A stretch of 64,000 nucleotides of DNA from Actinomadura sp. NAK00032 (GCF_013364275.1 NZ_CP054932.1:2604001-2668000), one strand, 5' to 3'; shown: positions 1-7,859, numbered from the stretch's first letter. Made by a program: numbers and translations. The notes: generated by a model not told the origin, from the letters alone.

Positions 1-385
1 CGCCGAGGTCATCCTCGGCTACACCTGCGCCAACGACGTCACCGCCCGCGACCTCCAGCAGCGGGACGGGCAGTGGACGCGGGCCAAGGGCTTCGACACG
101 TTCTGCCCCATCGGCCCCTGGATCGAGACCGAGATCGACCCCGCCGACCTGGCCATCACCACGTCCGTCAACGGCGAGGTCCGCCAGGACGCCCGGACGT
201 CCCTGCTGCTGCACGGCATCCCGGCCCTCGTCGAGTACGTCAGCCAGGTCATGACGCTCCTGCCCGGCGACGTCATCCTCACCGGCACCCCCGCCGGCGT
301 CGGCCCGATGGGGATCGGGGACGAGGTGACCGTCACCATCGAGGGCATCGGCAGCCTCACCAACCGCGTCGTCTCCCGCGACTAG
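1..385 (+). CDS. FAH-family hydrolase, C-terminal part
   Basis: The gene is cut by the window edge; the frame begins at base 2 and the last 127 residues are present. They form the C-terminal core of a fumarylacetoacetate hydrolase (FAH) family protein: [14 protein letters not shown] and the turn GTPAGVG are typical of the metal and 2-oxo-acid binding site. Family members hydrolyse or decarboxylate 2-oxo-acid substrates, often in aromatic catabolism, in the cytoplasm. The true substrate cannot be read here. The stop is two bases before the DUF2461 gene, so the two are probably co-transcribed. In actinomycetes an FAH gene of this kind often lies close to gltX and the Gln/Glu tRNA genes, as it does here. 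Confidence 0.85.
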   Translation, partial: AEVILGYTCANDVTARDLQQRDGQWTRAKGFDTFCPIGPWIETEIDPADLAITTSVNGEVRQDARTSLLLHGIPALVEYVSQVMTLLPGDVILTGTPAGVGPMGIGDEVTVTIEGIGSLTNRVVSRD

Positions 386-387
386 CC

Positions 388-1026
388 ATGGCGTTCGGCG
401 GCTTCACCGACGAGGCGTTCGCGTTCTACGAGGGCTTGCAGAGCGACAACAGCAAGCCCTACTGGACGTCCCACAAGGCGACCTACGAGCGCCATGTTCG
501 CGAACCGCTGGCCGAGCTGTGCGCCGAGCTCGAAGAGGAGTTCGGCGCGGTCAAGCTCTTCCGGCCGTACCGGGACGTCCGCTTCAGCAAGGACAAGACG
601 CCCTACAAGACGCACCAGGGCGGCCACACCTCCGAGGGGTTCTACATCCAGGTCGACGCCGACGGCCTGATGGTCGCGGGCGGGATGTACGCGCCCACCC
701 CCGAGCAGCTCCGCCGCTACCGCGAAGCCGTCGCGTCCGACACCTTCGGCGGCGAGCTCCAGGCCATCGTGGACGACCTCCGCGCCGCCGGCCTGGAGAT
801 CGCCGGCGACCGGCTCAAGACCCGCCCCCGCGGCACGCCCCCCGACCACCCGCGCCTCGAACTCCTGCGGCACCGCTCCCTCTACGCCCACACGGGCTGG
901 CCCGCCGACCCCTGGGCGGCGGACCCCGGCGAGGTCCGCACGCGGGTACGGACCACCTGGCGGCGCCTGCGCCCCCTCGTGGACTGGGGCCGGCGGCACA
1001 TCGGGCCGCCCGACTTCACCCGCTGA
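388..1026 (+). CDS. DUF2461 domain protein
   Basis: The 212-residue product is a full-length DUF2461 (TIGR02453-type) protein. The N-terminal FTDEAFAFYEGLQSDNSK, the central RPYRDVRFSKDKTPYKTH and the later GGMYAPTPEQLRRYR are hallmarks of the family. Its biochemical role is unknown; members are single-domain cytoplasmic proteins. The ATG lies two bases after the stop of the FAH gene, which points to one transcript. No signal peptide or membrane segment is visible. A strong tRNA promoter begins about 20 bases after its stop, so the operon should end here. The family call is firm, while no function can be claimed. Confidence 0.87.
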   Translation: MAFGGFTDEAFAFYEGLQSDNSKPYWTSHKATYERHVREPLAELCAELEEEFGAVKLFRPYRDVRFSKDKTPYKTHQGGHTSEGFYIQVDADGLMVAGGMYAPTPEQLRRYREAVASDTFGGELQAIVDDLRAAGLEIAGDRLKTRPRGTPPDHPRLELLRHRSLYAHTGWPADPWAADPGEVRTRVRTTWRRLRPLVDWGRRHIGPPDFTR

Positions 1027-1046
1027 GACCCGCCCCGCCAATCGTT

Positions 1047-1075
1047 TTGGCGGTTCTCCCAAGACCCTGTATTCT
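1047..1075 (+). promoter_or_regulatory. Promoter of the tRNA-Gln/tRNA-Glu unit
   Basis: The hexamers TTGGCG (1047-1052) and TATTCT (1070-1075) are separated by exactly 17 bases. This is close to the housekeeping sigma factor consensus and unusually strong for this G+C-rich sequence. The predicted start near 1082 lies about 45 bases before tRNA-Gln. Confidence 0.65.
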
Positions 1076-1126
1076 CATCGAGGCGCGAGCGACCAGCCGG
1101 AAACGGAACGGAAGCTCGTACCTCAC

Positions 1127-1198
1127 TGGGGTATGGTGTAATCGGCAGCACGAGTGATTCTGGTTCACTTAGTCTAGGTTCGAGTCCTGGTACCCCAG
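1127..1198 (+). tRNA. tRNA-Gln (CTG)
   Basis: A 72-base cloverleaf: the acceptor stem TGGGGTA pairs with TACCCCA, the anticodon stem AGTGA/TCACT closes a loop with anticodon CTG, and the T loop is TTCGAGT. The discriminator is G, as usual for tRNA-Gln. No CCA is encoded. It shares a promoter with the tRNA-Glu gene 27 bases downstream. Confidence 0.95.
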
Positions 1199-1225
1199 CT
1201 GCGTCCGTCCTGCAGGCGGACACAC

Positions 1226-1298
1226 GCCCCCGTCGTCTAGTGGCCTAGGACGCCGCCCTCTCAAGGCGGTAACGGCGGTTCGAATCCGCTCGGGGGTA
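1226..1298 (+). tRNA. tRNA-Glu (CTC), copy 1
   Basis: A 73-base cloverleaf with acceptor stem GCCCCCG/CGGGGGT, anticodon stem CCGCC/GGCGG and anticodon CTC. The T loop is TTCGAAT and the discriminator is A. No CCA is encoded. It is identical over all 73 bases to the copy at 1747-1819. Confidence 0.95.
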
Positions 1299-1353
1299 CT
1301 TGCCTACGGCTGCTCATCGGCCGTTGGCCGATTTCGCCGCCGTCTGGTGTCCT

Positions 1354-1380
1354 CCAGGGGGCGACCCCCTGGAACCCCCC
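1354..1380. repeat. Dispersed G/C palindrome, copy 1
   Basis: CCAGGGGG and CCCCCTGG pair around the loop CGA and are followed by AACCCCCC. Almost the same unit lies just after leuD (25388-25414), and a related palindrome lies between nuoK and nuoL (10382-10402). Confidence 0.6.
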
Positions 1381-1675
1381 GATGTTCGGGCTTCGCCCTC
1401 ACGGTGGCTGGGGCGTACTCGGGGATCTTCTTCTGCATCGCCCAAGAACGTTTTTTTGTGCGGGCATGCACAGTCTCTTGATCTGCCTCTCGCTTTGAAG
1501 CCGATGTGACGAGTCGGTGTGTTTGTTTGCTGGGGGCAGAGCGGCTGGCGCGGGTGGTGGGCGGCAGGGAAATCGGCGGTGTGCTTGGCGGCCGGGCTGT
1601 GTGGGAAGCGCTGGTCGTTGAAGGCTTGTGTCGTGCGTGGGCGTGGGTCGGGTGGGGCGTGCGGGGGAAATCTGG

Positions 1676-1704
1676 TCGAGGTGGGGGGCTGCGTCCGGTA
1701 GGCT
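1676..1704 (+). promoter_or_regulatory. Candidate promoter of the second tRNA-Glu
   Basis: TCGAGG (1676-1681) and TAGGCT (1699-1704) are 17 bases apart and the tRNA starts 42 bases further on. The -35 match is modest. A separate promoter is expected because 448 bases separate the two tRNA-Glu genes. Confidence 0.4.
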
Positions 1705-1746
1705 GGGCGAGGCCCGGGCGGGAGATCGCGCCGGGTGAAATGTCCG

Positions 1747-1819
1747 GCCCCCGTCGTCTAGTGGCCTAGGACGCCGCCCTCTCAAGGCGGTAACGGCGGT
1801 TCGAATCCGCTCGGGGGTA
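1747..1819 (+). tRNA. tRNA-Glu (CTC), copy 2
   Basis: Exact 73-base copy of the tRNA-Glu at 1226-1298, with acceptor GCCCCCG/CGGGGGT, anticodon CTC and discriminator A. It is followed after 5 bases by a strong intrinsic terminator and seems to form its own transcription unit. Confidence 0.95.
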
Positions 1820-1824
1820 CACGT

Positions 1825-1856
1825 CCGCAGGGGAACCTGCGGCTTTTTCTTTTTCC
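1825..1856 (+). terminator. Intrinsic terminator of tRNA-Glu
   Basis: The stem CCGCAGG/CCTGCGG (1825-1831 and 1836-1842) closes the loop GGAA and is followed by a T-rich tail, CTTTTTCTTTTTCC. This is one of the few U-tailed terminators in the window. Confidence 0.85.
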
Positions 1857-1910
1857 GGGTGCGGTTTCCCCGGGCGATCATCACCGGCGTGCGTGGGTAT
1901 GGGCGTGTCC

Positions 1911-2945
1911 ATGAGCAGCGCTATGCGGGCCGTGCGGGTCGTCGGGTACGGCGAGGACCTGCGGATGGCGGAGGTGCCCGTTCCCGTGGCGGACGGGCCG
2001 TTCGACGTCGTGGTGAGGATCGGCGGGGCCGGGGTGTGCCGGACGGACCTGCACATCCTCGAAGGGCAATGGGCCGAGAAGTCCGGGGTGGAGCTGCCCT
2101 ACACGATCGGGCACGAGAACGCCGGGTGGGTGCACGCCGTCGGGCCGGCGGTCACGAACGTCGCCGAGGGCGACAAGGTGATCCTGCATCCGATCGTCAC
2201 CTGCGGGCTGTGCCGGGCGTGCCGGTCGGGGGACGACGTGCACTGCGCGGACAGCAGGTTCCCCGGCATCGACTCCGACGGCGGATACGCCGACTACCTG
2301 AAGACGTCCGCGCGCAGCGTGGTGAAGCTGGACGAGTCGCTGGAGCCGGCGGACGTCGCGGCGTTCGCCGACGCGGGCCTCACCGCCTACCACGCGGCGG
2401 CGAAGGCGGCGCGGCGGCTGACCCCGCGCGACCGGTGCGTGCTGATCGGGGCCGGGGGCCTCGGGCACATCGGCGTCCAGGTGCTCAAGGCGATCAGCCC
2501 GGCCGAGCTGATCGTGGTGGACCGCGAGCCGGACGCGGTGCGGCTGGCCGCCGAGATCGGCGCCGACCACGGGATCGTCGCGGACGGCGACCATGTCGGC
2601 GAGGTCCTCGACCGCACCGGTGGCGGCGCCGAGGTCGTCCTCGACTTCGTCGGCGAGGGCGGCACGACCGCCGAGGGCCTGCGGATGCTGCGCGAGGCGG
2701 GCGACTACCACGTGGTCGGCTACGGCGAGAACATCGACGTCCCCACGATCGACGTCATCTCCGCCGAGATCAACATCATCGGGAACCTCGTCGGCTCCTA
2801 CAACGACCTGTGCGACCTGATGGCCCTCGCGGCCCGCGGCGCGGTCACGCTGCACACGCGCAAGTACGCGCTGGACGACTTCCAGTCCGCGGTCGGCGAC
2901 CTGGACGCCGGACGCGTGCGGGGCCGCGCGATCCTCACGCCGTGA
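1911..2945 (+). CDS. Zinc-dependent alcohol dehydrogenase (MDR family)
   Basis: A medium-chain NAD(P)-dependent alcohol dehydrogenase of about 344 residues. The catalytic-zinc region is visible (GVCRTDLH and GHENAGWV), as is a four-cysteine structural zinc loop (CGLCRACRSGDDVHC) and the nucleotide motif GAGGLGHIG. It should oxidise an alcohol or reduce an aldehyde or ketone in the cytoplasm; the substrate is unknown. I chose ATG 1911; GTG 1893, ATG 1899 and ATG 1923 are also in frame, and the family start (MRAVRVVGYG) fits 1911 or 1923. It begins soon after the tRNA terminator and overlaps the PAP2 gene by four bases (GTGA), so the two are translationally coupled. Confidence 0.88.
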   Translation: MSSAMRAVRVVGYGEDLRMAEVPVPVADGPFDVVVRIGGAGVCRTDLHILEGQWAEKSGVELPYTIGHENAGWVHAVGPAVTNVAEGDKVILHPIVTCGLCRACRSGDDVHCADSRFPGIDSDGGYADYLKTSARSVVKLDESLEPADVAAFADAGLTAYHAAAKAARRLTPRDRCVLIGAGGLGHIGVQVLKAISPAELIVVDREPDAVRLAAEIGADHGIVADGDHVGEVLDRTGGGAEVVLDFVGEGGTTAEGLRMLREAGDYHVVGYGENIDVPTIDVISAEINIIGNLVGSYNDLCDLMALAARGAVTLHTRKYALDDFQSAVGDLDAGRVRGRAILTP

Positions 2946-3601
2946 GGGCGGAGGCGGCGGTGCGCGGGCATGCCGGGCTGTACGCGCTCCCCGCCGCGGT
3001 CATGGTGCTGGTCACCGTGGACGTGCTCCTCGACGGCCCGCTCAGGCGGCTCGACTGGACCGTCCACGAGTTCTGCGACGCGCACGTGCGGGGCGGGCTG
3101 CTCACGGCCGTCCACCTGGTCACCAAGCTCGGCCAGCGCGGCGACCTGGTCGTGGTCATCGTTCCGCTGGCCGTCATCGCCTCCGTCCGGACGCGCTCGC
3201 CCCGCTGCCTCCTGGTGAGCGTGGTGATCGTCGGCGGGCTGTCGCTGCTGCAGACCGGCCTGAAGGCGGCGATCCCGCGGACCTATCCCTTCAGCGGCAC
3301 CGACGTCCTGTTCGCCCACGGGAACGCCTATCCGTCCGGCCACACCCTCAACGCGTTCGTGCTCATCTGGCTCATCCTGGAGCTGCTGGTGATCGCGTTC
3401 CCGTCCGTCCGGCTGCCCGCGCACCGCCGCCGCGGCATCGCGCTGGCGGCGGGCTGCGTCACGGCCGCGGCGCTGACGGTGGCGGACGAGCACTGGCTCA
3501 CCGACGTCCTGTTCAGCCTCGCCCTGGGCCCGGTTCTGCTGTCGCTGCTGATCCGGTGGCGCCCCCTCACCCGCGAGGGCGGACGCCGGCGAAGCCGCTG
3601 A
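2942..3601 (+). CDS. PAP2-family membrane phosphatase
   Basis: A 219-residue PAP2 (type 2 phosphatidic acid phosphatase) family protein. The conserved pieces occur in order: KAAIPRTYP, YPSGHTLN and ADEHWLTDV, which carry the phosphate-binding Lys/Arg, the PSGH histidine and the final His/Asp pair. Several hydrophobic stretches separate them, for example the runs around LVVVIVPLAVIA and VLIWLILELLVIA, so it is an inner-membrane enzyme acting on a lipid phosphate or polyprenyl phosphate. The GTG start overlaps the dehydrogenase stop (GTGA). Its 3' end overlaps by 35 bases the end of a gene on the other strand. Confidence 0.87.
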   Translation: MRAEAAVRGHAGLYALPAAVMVLVTVDVLLDGPLRRLDWTVHEFCDAHVRGGLLTAVHLVTKLGQRGDLVVVIVPLAVIASVRTRSPRCLLVSVVIVGGLSLLQTGLKAAIPRTYPFSGTDVLFAHGNAYPSGHTLNAFVLIWLILELLVIAFPSVRLPAHRRRGIALAAGCVTAAALTVADEHWLTDVLFSLALGPVLLSLLIRWRPLTREGGRRRSR

Positions 3602-3975
3602 ACACCCACCCGTCCCACGCCGCCTCGGCGTCGGTCAGGACGAGGGTGGATCGGCCGCACGTGGTCGGCGGGCGAGGCGAACGCGAGGACCTCGCCCCGG
3701 GACGCGGCCAATTCGGCGGCGTTGAGCGCGGTGTCGAAGATGCGGGCGGTCTGCGTCCTGGCCGCGTAGGAGGCGCCGCCGTCCTTCTCCCACCAGCAGA
3801 AGGGGAAGCGGCGGCCTGCCGCTTCGTTGCCTTTGTGCATGCCGTTGAGGGAGCCCGCCATCACGTGGGCGGGGGCGAGGGCCTTGTCCTCGTCGCCCGG
3901 CGCCCATTCGGGGCCGTCGTGACCGGAACCGCCGCTGCGCTCGTTCCACCGTGGGTCGTCGTCATGGAGACGCAT
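3567..3975 (-). pseudogene. Unrecognised small protein gene, frameshifted near 3650
   Basis: I do not recognise this protein. The ATG at 3975 has a good ribosome binding site (GGGAGG) and the first about 108 codons have the expected G/C third positions; the product begins MRLHDDDPRWNERS and includes RRFPFCWWEKDGG. Near 3650 codon bias moves to the next frame, which continues as STLVLTDAEAAWDGWVFSGF and ends VRPRG at 3567. Removing one base there joins the halves into about 135 residues. Left unshifted, the first frame runs on antisense to the PAP2 gene with poor codon use. It may be a recent pseudogene, a sequencing error or, less likely, a programmed shift. It lies downstream of the MMPL gene on the same strand. 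Confidence 0.6.
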
Positions 3976-4017
3976 GGAAGGGAACCTCCCTGGGGGATGG
4001 GTGTTGGTGGACATGGT

Positions 4018-4044
4018 GGCGGAGGGACCCCCGGTCCCTCCGCC
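4018..4044. terminator. Strong hairpin after the MMPL gene
   Basis: GGCGGAGGGACC (4018-4029) pairs perfectly with GGTCCCTCCGCC (4033-4044) around CCC. It begins 11 bases after the MMPL stop on the minus strand. TTTT follows only on the plus side. It probably limits read-through from the MMPL gene into the small gene downstream, or acts in both directions. Confidence 0.55.
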
Positions 4045-4055
4045 TTTTCGGTGGG

Positions 4056-6101
4056 TCAGGGGTGGGCTGGTTCCTTTGGTCGGTCGTGTGGTTTCGCGGC
4101 TGGGGTGCTGCGGGCGGGCCACCAGAAGCGGGGGCCCGTGTCCAGGGCCAGGGCGGGGACGATGACCGAGCGGACGAAGAAGGTGTCCAGGAGGACGCCG
4201 AGGGAGACCAGGACGCCGATCTGCACCATCATCGTGACCGGCATGGCGCCGAGGACGCCGAACGTGGCGGCGAGGACGAGTCCGGCGCTGGAGATGACGC
4301 CGCCGGTGACGCCGAGGCCGCGCAGGACGCCGGCGCGGTGGCCGGCGCGGCCCGCCTCCTCGCGGATGCGGGAGACGAGGAACAGGTTGTAGTCCACGCC
4401 CAGGGCGACCATGAACAGGAAGCCCATGAGCGCGACCTGGATGTCGAGGGCGGGGAAGCCGAACGCGTATCTGAACAGCAGCCAGGAGGCGCCGAGGGCG
4501 GCGAAGTAGGACGCGACGACGGTCGCGACCACCAGGAGCGGGGCGACCAGCGCGCGGAGCAGGACGATGAGGACCAGCAGCACGACGGCCAGGACGAGCG
4601 GGATCACCACCTTGCGGTCGTGGGCCTGGGCGTCGGCCAGGTCGATCTCGGCGGCGGTGCTCGCGCCGAACAGCGCGTCGGGGACGGCCGCGCGGAGGTC
4701 CCGGACGGTCCGCTTCGCCGCCGCGCTGTCGGGCGCCGCGGTGAGGACGACGTCGAAGCGGGTCAGGCGGCCGTCCGAGGAGGCCTGCGGCGCTCCCACG
4801 CGGGCCACGCCGGAGGCGTCGCGGAGCGCGGCGGTGACGGCGTCCGGCCGCTCGGTGATCACCTGGAGGGGGCGGCCCTGGCCGCCGGGGTAGTGCTGGG
4901 CGAGCAGCTTCTCGCCGATGGCGGAGCTGGGCGTGCTCGTGAGGAAGTGGGCGCGGTCCAAGCCGGTGCTGATGCCGAGGCAGGCGGCGGCCAGCGCGCC
5001 GAGGACGGCCAGGCCGCCCACCCAGACGAGGCGGGGGCGGGCCGCGATGCGGTGGCCGGCGCGGTCCCAGGCACCGCGGCCGGACGGGGCGTCGCCGTAG
5101 CGGGGGATGCGCGGCCAGAACACCCAGCGGCCGAGGACCACGAGGAGCGCGGGCAGCAGCGACATGACGACCAACAGGCCGCCGGCGACGCCGATGGCGC
5201 CGATCGGGCCGAGCGCGTAGTTGAAGCCCATGCGGGCGGCGAGCAGGCAGAGCAGGCCGAGCGAGACGGTCGCGGCGGACGCGGCGATGGGCGCGGCGGC
5301 GCGGCGCAGCGCGGCCCGCATCGCGTCGTGCCGGTCGGGGTGGCGGCGGAGCTCCTCGCGGTAGCGGGCGAGCAGGAGCAGCGCGTAGTCGGTCGAGACG
5401 CCGAACACGAGCGCGTTCAGGATCGTGGACGTCCCGTCGGCGACGTAGAGGCCGGCGTGCTCGCCGAGCAGGTAGACGACGGCGCCCGTCACCTGGAGGG
5501 CGATCGCCGCGTTGACGATCGGCAGCAGCCACAGGACCGGGCTGCGGTAGGTGAGCAGCAGCACGACGGCGACCAGCGCGACCGTGGCGATCAGGACGGG
5601 CTTGTCGACCTTCTCGAAGGCGTCCCCGATGTCGAGGGTGGCGCCCGCCGGGCCGGCCAGCCGCACGTCCAGGCCGGGCGGGGCGTTCGAGAAGGCCCGG
5701 TCGCGGAGCCGCTCGGCCCGGTCGGTGAGCGCGTCGTCGTCCGGCAGCGGCACGGTGAGCATCAGCGCCTCGCCGTCGGCGGACGGGACGGGCCGCCCGA
5801 TCGGCCCGGCGGCCAGCGGGGCGAGGGCGCGCCGGTCGGCCTCGGCCTTCGCGCGGTCGGCCGGGGTGAGGCCCGCCGGCCGCACGTAGGCGATGACGCC
5901 CGGCGCGAGTTCGCCGCCGGGGAAGCGGGACACGAGTTCGTCGACCTCCGTCGACTGGGCGCCGCGCGGCAGTTCGGCCGACGACTTCGCCTGGACGACG
6001 TCCGAGAGGCGGCCGGCGAGGGGCGCCGCCAGGACCGTGACCACGATCCAGGTCAGCAGGACCGCCCATGTGAGCAGCCGCCGTTTGCGCGAGAGCAGCA
6101 T
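4056..6101 (-). CDS. MMPL/RND-family membrane transporter
   Basis: A 681-residue MMPL-type exporter, close in size to the shorter actinobacterial family members. It has an N-terminal membrane segment (WAVLLTWIVVTVLAAPLAG), an extracytoplasmic domain, a five-to-six helix block containing the conserved GVSTDYALLLLARYREE, a second extracytoplasmic domain and a second helix block with ALGVDYNLFLVSRIREE. The two acidic DY motifs are the proton-relay residues of the family. Substrates are typically lipids, pigments or drugs; none can be assigned. The ATG at 6101 has the ribosome binding site AAAGGAG. An ArsR-like gene lies 113 bases upstream on the same strand, so it is probably controlled by that repressor. 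Confidence 0.9.
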   Translation of the reverse strand: MLLSRKRRLLTWAVLLTWIVVTVLAAPLAGRLSDVVQAKSSAELPRGAQSTEVDELVSRFPGGELAPGVIAYVRPAGLTPADRAKAEADRRALAPLAAGPIGRPVPSADGEALMLTVPLPDDDALTDRAERLRDRAFSNAPPGLDVRLAGPAGATLDIGDAFEKVDKPVLIATVALVAVVLLLTYRSPVLWLLPIVNAAIALQVTGAVVYLLGEHAGLYVADGTSTILNALVFGVSTDYALLLLARYREELRRHPDRHDAMRAALRRAAAPIAASAATVSLGLLCLLAARMGFNYALGPIGAIGVAGGLLVVMSLLPALLVVLGRWVFWPRIPRYGDAPSGRGAWDRAGHRIAARPRLVWVGGLAVLGALAAACLGISTGLDRAHFLTSTPSSAIGEKLLAQHYPGGQGRPLQVITERPDAVTAALRDASGVARVGAPQASSDGRLTRFDVVLTAAPDSAAAKRTVRDLRAAVPDALFGASTAAEIDLADAQAHDRKVVIPLVLAVVLLVLIVLLRALVAPLLVVATVVASYFAALGASWLLFRYAFGFPALDIQVALMGFLFMVALGVDYNLFLVSRIREEAGRAGHRAGVLRGLGVTGGVISSAGLVLAATFGVLGAMPVTMMVQIGVLVSLGVLLDTFFVRSVIVPALALDTGPRFWWPARSTPAAKPHDRPKEPAHP

Positions 6102-6214
6102 GAGGTGCTCTCCTTTCCGGTGGGGGCTTGCGTTGCGTGGAACACGCCGTTCGGCGTGGTGACGCGGGCTTCCGCCCGTCCGGGCCGGCGAGGGGCAACT
6201 CGGCGGCCCGGGCT

Positions 6215-6775
6215 CTAGACCTCCGGGAACGCCAGGAACCTGGCGTGGAGGGTGCGCGCGCCGGGCGGCGGGTCGTCGTCGGCGCGCTTGTAGCGGTAGA
6301 GGAGCGCGATGTACTCCTCGAAGAAGGGGCGCACCTGGTCGGGCGTCAGCGTGACGGTGCCGAACGAGTACAGCAGCGCGTCCGCCCAGGGCCCGAGACC
6401 GTCGCGTTCGCGCAGGTAGCGGTCGAGCATCTCCAGCTCGTTCGCGAACTCCAGCCGGGTCACCTCGGCCACGGCCGCCCGCATCTGCGGCGACTGCTCG
6501 CGGTGGGGCGGCAGCCGCCGGTCGGCGGGCACCGCCCGCCACCAGCGCTCCCGCCCGCGCGCCAGCTCCGGGACCTCCTCGACGAACCCGTGCTTGGCGA
6601 ACTGCCGCAGGTGGTAGCTCGTCGACCCGGTGCTCTCGCCGAGCTCGCGGGCGAGGGTGGTGGACGAGGCGGGCCCGCGCCGCAGCACCTCGGCGATCCG
6701 CTGCCGCAGCGGGTGCGCGAGCAGCCGCACCTGCGCCGGATCGGTGATCACCTCGGGAGTCGGTTGCTCCTTCAT
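6215..6775 (-). CDS. ArsR-type winged-helix transcriptional regulator
   Basis: A 186-residue regulator with an N-terminal winged-helix domain: VRLLAHPLRQRIAEVL, then STTLARELGESTGSTSYHLR as recognition region and FVEEVPELARGRERWWRAV as wing. The C-terminal half is an unassigned, largely helical effector domain. No cysteine metal-site cluster is present, so metal sensing is unlikely. A perfect palindrome 17 bases before the start is the obvious autoregulatory operator. It is followed on the same strand by the MMPL exporter, the usual layout of a local efflux-pump repressor. The inducer is unknown. Confidence 0.85.
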   Translation of the reverse strand: MKEQPTPEVITDPAQVRLLAHPLRQRIAEVLRRGPASSTTLARELGESTGSTSYHLRQFAKHGFVEEVPELARGRERWWRAVPADRRLPPHREQSPQMRAAVAEVTRLEFANELEMLDRYLRERDGLGPWADALLYSFGTVTLTPDQVRPFFEEYIALLYRYKRADDDPPPGARTLHARFLAFPEV

Positions 6776-6791
6776 GCCGCTGACGCTAGGA

Positions 6792-6812
6792 GTTGCAAAG
6801 GCCCTTTGCAAC
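6792..6812. promoter_or_regulatory. Operator palindrome of the ArsR-MMPL unit
   Basis: Half-sites GTTGCAAAG (6792-6800) and CTTTGCAAC (6804-6812) form a perfect inverted repeat around GCC. The site is A/T-richer than its surroundings and lies 17 bases upstream of the regulator start, where bound repressor would block transcription. Confidence 0.65.
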
Positions 6813-6956
6813 GGGTCTCGGCAAAGTTCGGCGGCGGGAGGGAGGGGCTGCGACCTGAGGGGGAGGCACCGCCTGGCTCTCCGGTCCCGCCCGGCGCGTG
6901 TCCTTGGCTGACGAGCGTTGATGTGGTCAACTAAAATCACTGACATGGGGAGGGGC

Positions 6957-7409
6957 ATGATGCGCGAGCACGCGGACGCACCGGACGCACCGGGGGCGTC
7001 GCTGGCCGAGAAGGTCGAGTGGCTGATCCGGAACCTGTGGCCGGCGGACGCCGCGCCGCCGCGCAACAACGTCGAGACGGCCGCCGCCATCGCGAGCGCC
7101 ACCGGCGAGGACATCTCGTCCACGACCGTCTGGAAGCTGCGCACCGGCCGGCAGGAGAACCCGCAGCTGAAGACGCTGACCGCGCTCGCCACGTTCTTCG
7201 GCGTGCCGATCGGCTACTTCGGCTTCGCCGGCGAGTCCGCGCCGATCGGCGACGACCTCACGATCCAGGCGCTGCGGCGGGACGTGGAGCAGGGCGTCAT
7301 CCGGCCGGAGGTGCTGCGCGCCCTCGTCGACCTGTCCCCGCAGGCCCGCTGGGTCGTGGACGAGATGATCCTCGCCGCCGCGGCGGCCGACCGCGACCGC
7401 AACGCCTAG
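6957..7409 (+). CDS. Helix-turn-helix (XRE-like) regulator
   Basis: A 150-residue XRE/Cro-like protein. Residues about 10-85 hold the helix-turn-helix (NNVETAAAIASATG, then SSTTVWKLRTGRQENPQLKT) followed by LTALATFFGVPIGYF, the typical end of actinomycete DNA-binding proteins of this class. The C-terminal part is a short helical region with no known ligand motif. I chose ATG 6957 because GGGGAGGGG lies just before it; ATG 6945 and ATG 6921 are in-frame alternatives. An imperfect TTGA-TCAA palindrome at 6919-6931 could be its own binding site. It precedes the nuo-like operon by 105 bases on the same strand and may regulate it, but that is only inferred from position. Confidence 0.8.
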   Translation: MMREHADAPDAPGASLAEKVEWLIRNLWPADAAPPRNNVETAAAIASATGEDISSTTVWKLRTGRQENPQLKTLTALATFFGVPIGYFGFAGESAPIGDDLTIQALRRDVEQGVIRPEVLRALVDLSPQARWVVDEMILAAAAADRDRNA

Positions 7410-7514
7410 GGCGGACGCCGACCGGGCCGGACATTCCGGGCCGGGGCGATGTTTCGCGACCCTCCTGATCAGGTAGAGGCGGACTAGTCGGTCCACTGAT
7501 ACCCCGGAGGGGCA

Positions 7515-7859
7515 ATGCCGCCGTACGCCGTCGCCCTCTCGGTGGTCGGCCTGGTCCTCGCGCTCGTCGCGGGCGTGTACGCGGCCTCGTCCGCGCTGGC
7601 GCCGCGCGGGTTCGGGAGCGGGCCGTTCCTGTCGGGGGCGCGCCCGGCCGAGCACGCGCTGTCCCGCTACCACGTGCGCTGGTACACGGTGTCGATGGTC
7701 TTCCTGGCCTTCGACATGGAGATGGTCTTCATGTACCCGTGGGCGCTCGTCGTCGCGTCGGTGGGCGTGAAGGCGGTCGTGGAGATGTTCGCGTTCCTGG
7801 CGCTGCTGCTGGTCGGCGTCCTCTACGCGTGGCGGGAGGGGGCGCTGCGGTGGACGTGA
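7515..7859 (+). CDS. nuoA: NADH-quinone oxidoreductase subunit A (NuoA-like)
   Basis: A 114-residue NuoA with three membrane helices. The conserved loop RWYTVSMVFLAFDMEMVFMY, with its FDxE acidic pair, is intact; in complex I this loop lies near the quinone channel. It is the first gene of an eight-gene operon A-(B/D hybrid)-H-J-K-L-M-N whose other hydrophilic subunits are missing. GGAGGGG precedes the ATG. Its stop overlaps the start of the next gene, which suggests coupled translation. Confidence 0.9.
   Translation: MPPYAVALSVVGLVLALVAGVYAASSALAPRGFGSGPFLSGARPAEHALSRYHVRWYTVSMVFLAFDMEMVFMYPWALVVASVGVKAVVEMFAFLALLLVGVLYAWREGALRWT

Larger units (their letters stand above)
1299..1746. other. 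Intergenic spacer without a convincing gene
   Basis: No open frame here has start, ribosome binding site and codon bias of a gene. The spacer holds a G/C palindrome (1354-1372), a run of seven T (about 1450-1456) with no hairpin before it, and a candidate promoter for the second tRNA-Glu near its end. Base composition is less G+C-rich around 1430-1530 than in the flanks. Confidence 0.6.

Noticed and set aside
3328..6198. Long minus-strand frame spanning the MMPL gene in a different frame
   Set aside because: The true MMPL frame has helices and motifs; only the short part 3650-3975 of the long frame has coding bias and is listed as a frameshifted gene.
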